From the NCBI GenBank assembly GCA_034696485.1, contig JAQIWT010000158.1:1-30734 (forward strand): a DNA stretch of 30,734 bases, given 5' to 3'. The stretch is from Isohypsibius dastychi. Taxonomy: Eukaryota; Tardigrada; Eutardigrada; Parachela; Isohypsibiidae. Position 1 is the first letter of the stretch. Every line of letters begins with the position of its first letter. This document shows positions 1 through 10,027 of the stretch, piece by piece. Below the pieces are notes generated by a model. It did no database searches. It saw only the letters and a list, made by a program, of their open reading frames with translations, and had not been told where the DNA came from. The position numbers and the translations under genes were made by a program.

Positions 1-2
1 AA

Positions 3-161
3 GCTGAGGATGAAAGGAATGAAGTTTGCAATGCAGTTAAACGTCAAAAGGTATCTTTCAAATATGTTAAGCGTTCAGTTTGTCATCAAATCGGTAGGGA
101 TCAGGATCATATCGTAGAATTTCGCGAACAAAGGAAGAAATGTCTAGAAGAAGGGTATTAA
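3..161 (+). CDS. possible 3' end of a gene entering from the left edge
   Basis: An open frame runs from the window edge to a TAA at 159-161, giving about 52 residues rich in K, R, E and Q, with the ending EQRKKCLEEGY. It has no start codon here and would be a last exon whose gene lies to the left. I do not recognise the family. The length is only modestly above chance for open frames in this DNA, and no obvious AATAAA follows nearby (the first lies near 1421), so it may be spurious. Confidence 0.2.
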   Translation, partial: AEDERNEVCNAVKRQKVSFKYVKRSVCHQIGRDQDHIVEFREQRKKCLEEGY

Positions 162-1830
162 CCTCATAAATCGAGTATTAATCCCTCAAGCGTTAGATTT
201 CAGATTTCTCGTCAAAACAGGAATTTCAATATTTAAAAACATGGAAAAGCGTGATCCAACACCAATCAATCACCGACGTGATTAGAAGATTTTCACCAAA
301 CCACATTTTAAAGGAGGACGAAGAACCGGCTTAATTCAATATCTCAACCTGGAAACGAAACGAAAAACAACAAAACAGCTGAGGTTTTTCTCCATGTATT
401 CTTTAGATGGATGTCTATGGGAAGTGCTATTCCGTCCAGGGTACCACATGGTAGCCTGTCTTACTAATCGTGCGAACGAAGTAAGAAGGAAGCTGTTCAT
501 GCTCCAAAACTGGCGGAGTTAAGACGGTTGGTTCCGCCTGATTTCGGTGAGTTTGTAAAATGGCACATATGTAGAGAAGGAAAAGCTTGTCGAAAATTGT
601 TGTACAGTGTGACGTCAATTGCGCTGAGTGGTCAAACGAACAAAGGAGAGGATTGTGTATTTATGTTATTGGTCAGTTCGTGATTCCCTCATTCGCCTTC
701 TAAAGCGCAGGCTACGCGGACCGGAACGCTGTAAACTGCCTGCCGGTCACCCAAGCGTGCACTGCAAATTCTAGTGGAATGCGATCAGTCCTATTTTCGT
801 TTTTGTTTCTAGAACAGTTAGCCTGCCACAGCTGTGTCCAGTCTTTCAATAAGGCTCAATGTAATATTTTACTACTTTATAAACATTATGACCATACTCA
901 GAAATCATCTTCCTTGTGCTTTTGCGGGTGACTTCTATTCATGGAACAAAAAGTTTTCATGCTCCCTGTGAAAATTTGCAGTTGCAGTTCCTCTCCATGT
1001 AGAAAACTTGAATGCGCCACTCGCATCTACGATTGTACGATCGCTTATATGACCTCCCCGGCAAGTTGTTGCAATATTTTTTTCTCACATTGCGGGTTCT
1101 GGAAACTGAAAAATAATTTTTTACGAGGAGCGACAAGTCGTCAATCGCTTGTTGGAAATAAATATCCATATGTCTGCAACCTGAACTTGTTTGTTCTGCT
1201 AAACCCCCTGGACGGTCAACCCCTTCGGGGGTGCGCTTGCAAATGTAGATGCATCTCTAAGCAGACTCGTGGTAACCCAACGAAGTAGCCGGAGTTCGCG
1301 GAAAGGTCACCGTTAGAAACAGAGTTCTGTTAGTTATGTACCAAACTTCTCTTCTGATATTTTCAAGAAACAATTTTTAAGTTGAGACAGTACATTATCA
1401 ACAAAAATATCATCGTCAGAAATAAATAAAGGCACGTACTGTACGTATTCATGGAAAGCGGGAATCCAGAGGAATCGATATCAGCAAGGGCGAATTAGTA
1501 ACCAGTAACACAGGCGGAGCGGCAGCTCGCCACAGAGGCCTGAACCACGCTCCGCTCGAAAGTAATAACACCAACAAATCTCGACTTTTTTGTCGGTCCA
1601 CGTTCATCCTGTTTCTAACTGTTTGTCCGTAGATTCATATTCGTCAAAAGAAACAGCGGATCCTCGTAAATTCAGGCTGCTATAAGTAGCTCGAGCGGTG
1701 GTGAAAAGCAGGATTCTGAACCTTGCCAAACTAAGGACGGTGACGAAAACAGTGAGAATCTTCTTCCATCACTCGTTTGGTTGTCCCCGTTGGCTTCATT
1801 CCACTATTTTTCAGTCTGTTTGTCTTGCAG
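162..1830. other. gene-free region upstream of TANGO1
   Basis: No reading frame on either strand shows recognisable protein content or consistent splice signals. It contains a UUCG-type hairpin at 1218-1231, overlapping AATAAA motifs around 1421-1430, and a GTACTGTAC palindromic word at 1436-1444. It probably holds the TANGO1 promoter. A frame open from about 1671 ends at a GTGAGA donor-like site near 1753 and may be an upstream leader exon. Confidence 0.4.
1218..1231 (+). repeat. short perfect hairpin with UUCG tetraloop
   Basis: ACCCC, TTCG and GGGGT form a five-pair perfect stem closed by a C-G pair over a UUCG loop, one of the most stable RNA tetraloop classes. It is not inside any gene I could model, and no surrounding structured RNA family was recognised. 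Confidence 0.5.
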
Positions 1831-1870
1831 ATAGACCTCAATCTGCGAGATTTTTCCCGGAAGATAAGAG
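1831..1870 (+). other. possible 5' untranslated exon of TANGO1
   Basis: A 40-base segment is bounded by a strong acceptor (TTTGTCTTGCAG ending at 1830) and a strong donor (GTGAGT from 1871). The next good acceptor is TTTGTTTCCAG ending at 2348, 27 bases before the TANGO1 ATG. Splicing between them gives no long open frame (a TGA follows), so it would be non-coding leader. Both sites fit the consensus well, but without transcripts this is only a candidate. Confidence 0.35.
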
Positions 1871-2368
1871 GTGAGTGCACTTTTGATTGTAAACAGTCTG
1901 CCTGGGTGAAAGTGAAGGTAGAACCTTGTGGGTTGAATAATGTAGTGTCACACGTGGATTGTTTGTTTCATCGCGAAACTGGAATTTTCGTTCAGCACGC
2001 ACAGCCCTTACTTTACTTTACTGCTTGAAACTTTGTCATATAACATACTGAAAATCTTTCTCTCTTTTTGAAGTAAAGATAATCTTGTGGCTAGTGCGTT
2101 TTCGTTGCAGCATTCTTCACCTGTTGAAAGCGTTCGAGGATCCCTCACAAACAACATAACCAAATTAGAGTTCAAAGCATTCAGGCTCAGGCAGAATTTG
2201 GGAATAAATGGTTGAATCACAACGGTTTACTGAAACGTTACTGGCTGAGATTCTCTTTGAAAAATCTTAAGCGGAGGACAGAATTCCTTTCTCTTTACGC
2301 TGGAAGTCTGCAGTTGGATAGAAATTTATTTTGATGTTTTGTTTCCAGGACTAAACATCGTATTTCCA

Positions 2369-2419
2369 ATGCGTGATGGACATCCGTTTGACATCTGGAA
2401 TGACCTTCTGTTTCTCTGA
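2369..2419 (+). other. upstream ORF overlapping the TANGO1 start
   Basis: An ATG at 2369 opens a 16-codon frame that stops at TGA 2417-2419. It overlaps the TANGO1 ATG at 2376 in a different frame. If the leader begins at or before 2349, ribosomes would meet this ATG first. The first TANGO1 Met and the next in-frame Met (residue 9) both lie inside it. It may lower TANGO1 translation, or the TANGO1 ATG may be reached by leaky scanning. Confidence 0.4.
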
Positions 2420-5400
2420 CGTTCCGAGGTTTTCCCTGGCAGTAATTCTTCTCATCATTGCTGACACCCTAACTGTTTCGTCTGCTGCATGGTATTGCCG
2501 GGATTCATCCTGCTCCGGTAACTTTGATGGGACTTTGGCGGATATTGTTGTTGGATTGAAACTGTGGACTGATTTTTTTACCTGATTATAGCTCCTCTTT
2601 CGGAAGGCATTGTCGGCTACAATTATAATCCTCCCACTAAAGATGCAGCACTGAATGGATATCTTTCGGTGACCGCCGGCCAGAATGTCAACGTCTACAG
2701 GGTCACACAGGAGCCGGACATCCTCGATATCGAAGTGAGTTTCCGGTTGTGGTTAATTTTCTCTTCGCGAGTGTTGCTGTTAAATTCTGTAGAACTTTGA
2801 TTCGTCCAGGACATGGTATTTGCCATTAGACGTTCATGGTTTAAATTTTTAGGTGGATGGAAAACGCGGTTTTGTTCCGCGGACAGCTATCGATGTGACA
2901 AAATTCTTCATTGAAAATGAGCAGTATATTCTGGTCCAAGGTTCTGCACCTTTTGAAGATGCTCCTTACAACCCACCATCGAATTTATCTAAAAACAAAT
3001 CCGCTGAGCAACCTGCTGATTTGGGTATACCGGAAGTCGTCTCGAAAAAAGAGGATGGATCTGAATCATATGCACCTCCGATCCCACCGGCGACCGCTGA
3101 CACCGTGGAAAAACAGGAGGAAGCCAAGCTGCAGCCGGTTTCCGTCCCCCTAGCTACCGTCAATCCAGACACTGAACCCGAGGAGAAAGATGACGTAGAT
3201 CTGATGCCGGATGTAGTTTTGACTCCAGGTTCTGATTCTGGGGCTACGGCAAGCTTGGAACAACAAGGTTAGTGGCAGACAGAGTTGCGTGGAGGCGAAT
3301 GCTAATTCTTGCGTGAACTTCAGGATTACCGGTGAAGGAAACCATCAATGATGACCGAAACAACGATTTGAATGATATCAAAACCGTCCTGGAGCAGAAA
3401 GCCGCTGATTTGGTTATACCAGCGGATGCTAACCGAAACGCTCCAATGATTGTTGAATCTCAACCACCTAAAACTGACCCTCCGAGTGTTTTGACGGAAT
3501 CGCTGAATAAAGCAACGCCGCCTGTGACGGAAACTCCGGCAGTGACGGCTTCACCCATCGAGACCCAGAAAGAGATTGTAGTTCCTCCGGCTCAGTCGGC
3601 TGCTGACATTGCGCCTACTGCAGCCGTCAAATCCAGTAGTGAGAGAGTTTTGGAAGTGCCTGCTGTTGTGAAAGAAGCACCTGTACTGAGCCATCCAGAG
3701 CCAAAAGTGACCTTTCAAGCCGGTGATCCCTTTGCCTCGTTGGATCAGTATTACGGGAGAGTTAACAATAATGAGCAGCCTCGGGTTGTGCTGACCACAG
3801 CACTTCCGCATCGTCATCACCATCATCACTCCCATGGTGAACATGGTCACGGGCATGGCCATCATGATCATGGGCATCATGACCACAAGCATGGTGATCA
3901 CGATCATCATAATCACGCGCATCAAAATGGTAAATCAACATTTGTTGTACAGACTTTGAACGCATTCGTACTTGACCCGTTTCTTCCTCTTTGTAGATCC
4001 GGGAAATCACGCGGGTCATTCACATGATCATCACGACCATTCCCATGGTAAGTTATCATTTGCAAAAGAAGAGTTATTTGGATTTAATACGATCGAATAT
4101 GCTGCAGTTACTGTAGCTGTATTGTGGTAGTATCGTAACATTCTTCCACTAATAAATTCCATGTTTCAGGTGGGAATGGACATGATCACACGGAGATTCA
4201 TGATCACGCTGCTGGGAAAATGAACACCACCGCTGGCGTTGAAGGCATTCCGCAGCAGTCGAACAAGGAGACAGCAGTTGATGTTGCTTCTGAGTCCAAC
4301 AAGGCAGTGGCGCCTCCTTCTCCATCGTTTATTCCACCGGAAGACGCCACAAAGGCTCCTGTTGATTATCAAAAAATAGTTCAAGACAGGTTGGATGGAA
4401 AGACTGTTCCCGGTTTGTTAGCTGATCATTTGGACAAAGACCCACATGAAGGTTTTCCAACTCCTCCGCCTGGTCTGGACCCAGCAACTGCGACTGAACC
4501 ACCCGTGCTACTGATGCGTTCAGATGGCGGTCTTCGCGCCTCTGAGAGAGAAGCTGCGATTGCTGCAAATCCACGATATCAGAACCGACTGGATGACATT
4601 CCACCTCAACGCAACTTGATAAACCAAAAAGACCTTCCAGCAAAGTCTGAACAGGAACATTCTCATCATGATCATTCGGATCACGACCATAACCATGATC
4701 ATTCAGATCACGACCATCACCATGATGAGCAGCATCATGGCGAAACTGAAGAAAACCATCGTGAACACAATCATGATCACGGTCTGAGCGGTGGGGAACA
4801 TGAGGAGGAAGTTGTGCCAGTTTCTGAATTACCTGCTGAGGTTGCTCCAGCCGGTGCTTGTTCTGCAAAGGGAGGTGACCTGTCTGATGATGTACCATGT
4901 GAAGATATTGTTCCACCGATTTTTGAAGATTTGTCAAAGCCTCGGGGAGAATCGGAAACCAACAAAAGCGGTGGATTCAAAGAGAAACTCGTGATTTTTC
5001 TTCATGATGGTGCCGAGAAGTTCTCATTCGGGTGGCAGGTGATTGTGAGGGAATTTGAAAAGGTGTCTGCTGATTTACGACTCGCCGGAATGGTGATATT
5101 TGCGCTTACAACCGTCACCTTCATGACTGCCGCGGCATCTGACAGAAGGATCCGACGAGCACTGGAAAATGGCTTCGAGGACTACGATTACAAGAAGGAA
5201 TCGGAACTTGTGAATCTTCGAGAGCAAAATAAAAGTCTACTCAGTCAGTCGCAGAAGCAAGCGATTACCAAGCCCGTTCAACCCACCCTGCCACCTCCAG
5301 CCATCTTTTCCGCTGAAATGCCACGTCCCTGCATGGAATGTGATAATTTGCGTCAGTCACTTCTGGTTATGAAAACAACCATCTCGGAAAATGAGCAGGT

Positions 5401-6361
5401 TTTGAAGGATCACCGGGATAATCAAACCAACTTGTTGAGCAAAAATAACGAGGTGCGGACTGAGCTTAGGATTGCCCAGAAAGATCGAGCTGATCTCATA
5501 GCACAGTTGGAGGCTGTTCAAGTTCGGTATGGGGAATTGGAGAGAAAGACACAGAATGCGGTGCCGGGGGTATCTGCTACTAACGGGGAGGTCTCCCATG
5601 AATTGGAGGTGGTAAGGCAACAACTGTCGCAAGCTCGTTTGGAGAACCAGAAGCTTCATGATCAATTAAATCAGTCGGATTCATCATCTCGTGTTTTTAC
5701 ACTGCAGACGGAAAGAGATGAAGCCAACAGCAATGTCAAGTTCTTGAAACAACTACTCGCGGAAAAAGAGGAAGAAATCCGAAAATCTCGAACTGCTGAG
5801 GCATCAGGATCCGCCAACGTCCACCGCGAGATGCAGGAAAAGACTGAAAAGCTTCGCAGTGCTCGGAGGCAGCTCAGGAGCTTGCAGGAAGAAATGGATA
5901 GCTTGAAACGAGATCGTGAAGCGCAAGTTCAGCTTCGATGTCAGACGTTCCGGAACGCCGCTGATAAAGCACAGAGAGATGCGTTGTTATTGCGGCATGA
6001 CGCTGTTTTATTGCGACAACAGTTGGAGGAAGTTTGCAGGAAGTATGGCGAGAGTGTTCCGGTTTTGGTTAACGGAGCGGCAACACCGCCGGGAATGATT
6101 CCGCCGGCGCAGTTATCATTTGCGGGAGCTGGGTTCCCGACTGGTCCGCCACCACCTACATTCGAAGCGTTCCGGCAACAAGTGTTTGCTCAAGGTGGTG
6201 GACAGAAAAGTGGTAGTGCGTCGCCGTTGAGTCCATTGTCCGATACAGAACGACGGAGGGAGAAACGGAATGGCGCGAATAAGAGGGATGTTAATAGGAG
6301 TGGAAACATGTTTGATGATTCGGATGAGGAACGGAGAAAAAATGGCCGGAGCCACAGATAA
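2376..6361 (+). CDS. TANGO1: TANGO1/MIA3-like ER exit site cargo receptor
   Basis: Exons: 2376-2517, 2592-2734, 2853-3267, 3324-3929, 3997-4047, 4170-6361; all introns are GT-AG and frames join cleanly (1182 aa). TANGO1 proteins sit in the membrane of ER exit sites, bind bulky cargo such as collagen on the lumenal side and COPII coat on the cytosolic side. Seen here: a signal peptide (core LAVILLIIADTL), a MIA-type SH3 domain at about residues 44-112 (WYCRDSSCS, then YLSVTAGQNVNVYRV and GFVPRTAI), a long acidic, proline-rich lumenal region, a membrane helix at about 755-775 (LAGMVIFALTTVTFM), coiled coils at about 800-1070, and a C-terminal proline-rich tail with GPPPPTF, the type of region that binds Sec23. 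Unusual are three His/Asp-rich blocks at about 396-432, 437-452 and 615-663, the first two in consecutive exons. The order of domains fits the family well. Start choice between Met1 and Met9 is uncertain. Confidence 0.9.
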
Positions 6362-6920
6362 TGCTGGGCATGCAAGCTCTTTTCTGGACTACGCGTCAGG
6401 TCTGTGGTTGTTTTATTTATTCTACTTCACCGGTTTTTATACCTCCCGCTGGAACTGATACTAACGTCTTTTCTCAATGTTACAAATTCGCGACATGTTT
6501 TTTAACTCATTTGTTTTTCTTTTCTGCTCGATAAAATGTTCATTTGGGGATATGGAGAATGATTGGGATCTAGTTTCAGGCAGTGGTGGATACTACGAAC
6601 GGAAGACATGCTCACTTCTTAGAATACTACCTAATGTACCGTCATGAATTCTCATATCCATTTACAATTGACAAAAGTTTTTGATATACCGGTACTGTAA
6701 TTCATACTGCAGTTTGGTTACGTACTGTACATGCATGCTCTGGAAAAATCCCACTGAAGGTTCGAAGCCTGGAGGTGAACGAAAAAAGGGAAAGTAGGCC
6801 AACAAAACGATGCCTGCTGGCGTATTGTACCAGTTTGTTTTTTGCTTATCGATTGCCATCATTTTATGATTCAGATCCCTTCCATCGATCATCTCATTGT
6901 ACAGTGTAGCATTACGACCG

Positions 6921-6942
6921 GTACGAGAGCCGGTACTCGTAC
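6921..6942. repeat. perfect 7-bp inverted repeat
   Basis: GTACGAG at 6921-6927 is the reverse complement of CTCGTAC at 6936-6942, with an eight-base loop. It lies in the spacer downstream of TANGO1, with related GTAC-containing words nearby. No function is evident. Confidence 0.45.
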
Positions 6943-8463
6943 GAAAGCCGAAAACTTATGTTTTAGTGCAACTTGTGAGATGCATATTAATTAACAAACA
7001 ACAAAGAAAAATCAAAAACTTAATGTTGTTTGCGAATATTTGGCTCCCTCCAAATGCGTATCAGCTTATTGGTTTGCTGGTAAATGTTTGTTTTGAGCTG
7101 AACCAAGAAGAGTCTAGTTAGACTAAACCCGTTTTATTGACAAAACATTACCCAATCCTTAAAATCGCATGGTCGGTTTTAGGACAAACATTCCTTGGAA
7201 AGTCGTAGCGCACTTTGAAATCGAGAATGCCATGACGTCGGAACGTTTTGAGTAATTTGGCAACCGGAAACCGGCTACGAAATCGTCGGTTTGGCGCGCC
7301 AGCCGGCACCACAACATTTATCGGAAACTCATATGCATTTTATCAGACAGCTTAATCTTGTCGTAAAGTGACCTTTTTCGAATCGGCATTTCATTTCATG
7401 GCTGAGTAAAGTTAGTTTGCTGTCGGGTAGACAGTTATTGATGATAGCCGGAACTGGAAATAAACATGTGGTCACTAACACAGACAGTATGCGTCAAAAA
7501 TTGCTGAAATATTGTTGATATTGCCTGCGTTGAACTTTCCGTATAATCGATTGGTTTGCCGCAAACGCAACTGGCTTAGGAGTAAATAAGCGCGAAGTGC
7601 GACCGCGCAACGCAATGCACGAGTATTTTTCTATGGAAAGGCCAGCTTTTAAATTCCTGGAAACTTGCGTACAATCATCTTCTCGTCGGCACTCCCAAAG
7701 ACATAGGGCGAGAACAACAAAAAGTTAAAAACCGATTCCTAGTTGGTTGGGTCACGCGACTCTATCTGTGCCGTGTGGCGATCACGGCACATGATAACCG
7801 TCTCTGATTTTGCTGACTCAATGCAACCTGTGTTTTATGAAATTCTGAGCAAGAAAGCAATCAACAAAGAAAATTACAATTACAATGACAATTTTCGCAT
7901 AGGGATTGTAATTTCTGAATACGCCGAATAGTTTGAATACATCTTAAAGCGCGGCGTCTCGTAAAAATGCCGGAATCGTTTTAGTTCAGTTCTAACTAAC
8001 GTACGGTATATAATTATGTTTATACATCTACATAGGTCATCGTTCTGAACGGTTAAGGAGAGCAAGGTTGTAACAATTTATGATTTTACGTTGATTGAAA
8101 ACCAGAGTCGAGATGAGTCGGAGCATTTGCGAATAAAGGACCCGGCGCCCCTGTCTTTCTTTGTTGGCCGATTGCGTAACTTGCCGAATCGCTGATTGGT
8201 TGGCTTGGAAGGTGGTGCAGAGATGCGCGGAGCAGCGATATGCCCAGTTGACTTCCCTGAGTTGTTGCTGGATCTGGTTCTATTCTGGTGGTGCCGTAAC
8301 GATCTAAAATATGGGAATATTCAAATTTTAGCTCAAACTCAACTTTAATTTCACAAAACAATTTGCTGTGGATATTTTCTTGTGGATATTTAGTAGTCAA
8401 CTCCAGGCCCCCTAAATAGTGAAAAGCAGAAGGCCCATCCGCCTCTAAATGTACCGCCCACTC

Positions 8464-8556
8464 CAGACAGACCATGGTGATCTCAAATCAAACCAGCCAG
8501 CAGACAGAGAAAGCAGAGAGACGCAGACTGGGAGTTTTGGAATGAACCAAGCAGAC
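8464..8556 (+). promoter_or_regulatory. cluster of five CAGAC (SMAD-type) motifs
   Basis: CAGAC occurs at 8464, 8468, 8501, 8524 and 8552, all on the plus strand within 93 bases. CAGAC (GTCT on the other strand) is the core SMAD3/4 binding element. The cluster lies about 1.5 kb upstream of the SKI start codon. SKI-family genes are known TGF-beta/SMAD targets that feed back on the pathway, so a regulatory role is plausible. The surrounding DNA is CAGA-rich, so low complexity is the alternative explanation. Confidence 0.35.
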
Positions 8557-9754
8557 AGGCCAAACCGGGACACACACACTCGGTTTTCATGAAAATGGTT
8601 GCAGTGTCAGAAATTTTTGTGCGGAAAACGATTACTTAAACTTTTTCTCGTGCTTGATATCATTCAAATTTGGTTTGCTAACCTGGATTTTAATCTTCAG
8701 GATACGTGCACTATCTGGCGTGTTATGTGTTGAAATTGGGATCGACTGCTGTGTTATTTACGTTGGAACTGGAATCGACCGAGAGCTCTTCTTTCTTCGC
8801 GGAATTGTTGACTGTGAGTTGGCAGCACAGCGGTTGAAATGCTTGGGTCTTTGGTTGCGTACCGCATTATTTGGTTCCTTGCGTTCAGCTCCTTCGATTG
8901 TTGCGTACTGAAATGAAGTGTTTCCGTGGAGAACATGTTAGTTTGTTTCCGTGAAACTATGCTCTCAAGTCTACTGTAGTCTCTGCCTGTTTTTTGATTG
9001 TCGATGATTGGATTTTACATCTTATCTGGAGTAGGGTATTCTCGCCTACACTGGGATTTTTTATACTTATATCTGTATTCACTTCAAAATAGATCTGTTG
9101 AAATCGATATTATCTGTCTCGTCAGTGGACATTCTTTTTTACGATAGATAGTATTTTTCGCTGGTCTTTTCTCAGTAAGTTCAGTTAGCTAAGCTGTTTT
9201 ACTAGTGAAACATTGGCTATCTGTTCGCATTCTTTATTTTGACAGAAAAGTTGGGAAACGCTATTTTATTGGGATCTGTAGTGCCAGGACTATCGCGAGA
9301 TGGTTTCTTTACTCACCCTCTTTTCTATCAAAAGTTTTTGGGTGTTATTTTAACGCTACATATCTATTTTTCGGAAAAATATTTGTTTTGGATATTTGGA
9401 GTCTGATAAATAGATTGAAATGAGGTTATGTTTTGACAAGAAAAGTTGGTTTTGCGCGATGTTCAAGTGGATGCGAGTACCGTGATCATTCAGCAGTTGT
9501 GTTTTACTCATGTGCCAGTATCCTTGACGGCCTTTGAAGGTACATGTTATTCTTGTGGATTATATGATTTTTATACTGGAAATGTGAACACAACACCAGC
9601 CAGCGAGCAAAGTGAATGGCCGAATTTGGTAGTTGGTACTACGGTCGCTTTTGTCTGCGATCGAGTTCTCGCTTGGCATCAGCCAGTCTCAACCCTCAAC
9701 CCAGCCAGCGTAACTCTCGAGACAGATAAACACGAGAAATTGTACTGCAGGCTC

Positions 9755-9773
9755 GAGCTCGACTCTCGAGCTC
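9755..9773. repeat. perfect 8-bp dyad with 3-base centre
   Basis: GAGCTCGA, CTC, TCGAGCTC form a perfect inverted repeat within a CTCGAG-rich stretch about 250 bases before the SKI start codon. It could be a hairpin in the SKI leader RNA or a protein-binding dyad; neither can be told from sequence. Confidence 0.4.
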
Positions 9774-10027
9774 AAATTCATCGAGCAGGCCTTCGCCTTG
9801 CCTTGGCGCTGTTCATGTCTGGCCTTTTAAAAAGAAACCATGTCGCACGACGACGGAGACGATAAAGAATCCAAATTGATCTAAAATGTCTTTCTCTTGT
9901 TACAGACACATCTCCTGTCTCTTTCGCTTCGGAAACCATCATATTTTATTCGACGGCAGTAACGTCGGAGTTGTTTCTTGTTGTGGAACTAGTCGGGCGT
10001 ATCTCCATGTAGTTGTGAGGGATCATC

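Larger units (their letters stand above)
6362..10027. other. gene-free region: TANGO1 3' UTR and SKI upstream region
   Basis: No open frame has convincing protein content or splice structure. The left part should hold the TANGO1 3' UTR, although I found no perfect AATAAA just after the stop. It contains a GTACTGTAC word at 6722-6730, a seven-pair hairpin at 6921-6942, a CAGAC cluster at 8464-8556 and a dyad at 9755-9773. The last kilobase is likely SKI promoter or 5' UTR. A 139-codon open frame at 9446-9865 looks like leader sequence and not a gene. Confidence 0.5.

Noticed and set aside
3551-4937. Long minus-strand open frames opposite TANGO1 rich in Met, His and Asp
   Set aside because: They are the complement of the CAT/CAC/GAT repeats of the TANGO1 His-rich blocks.
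6581-6590. Second copy of the MITE end (CAGTGGTGGA)
   Set aside because: Only ten bases match, with no partner inverted repeat or target duplication nearby.
9446-9865. 139-codon open frame before SKI as a protein gene
   Set aside because: Low-complexity composition, no family likeness, no splice structure; more likely promoter or leader of SKI.
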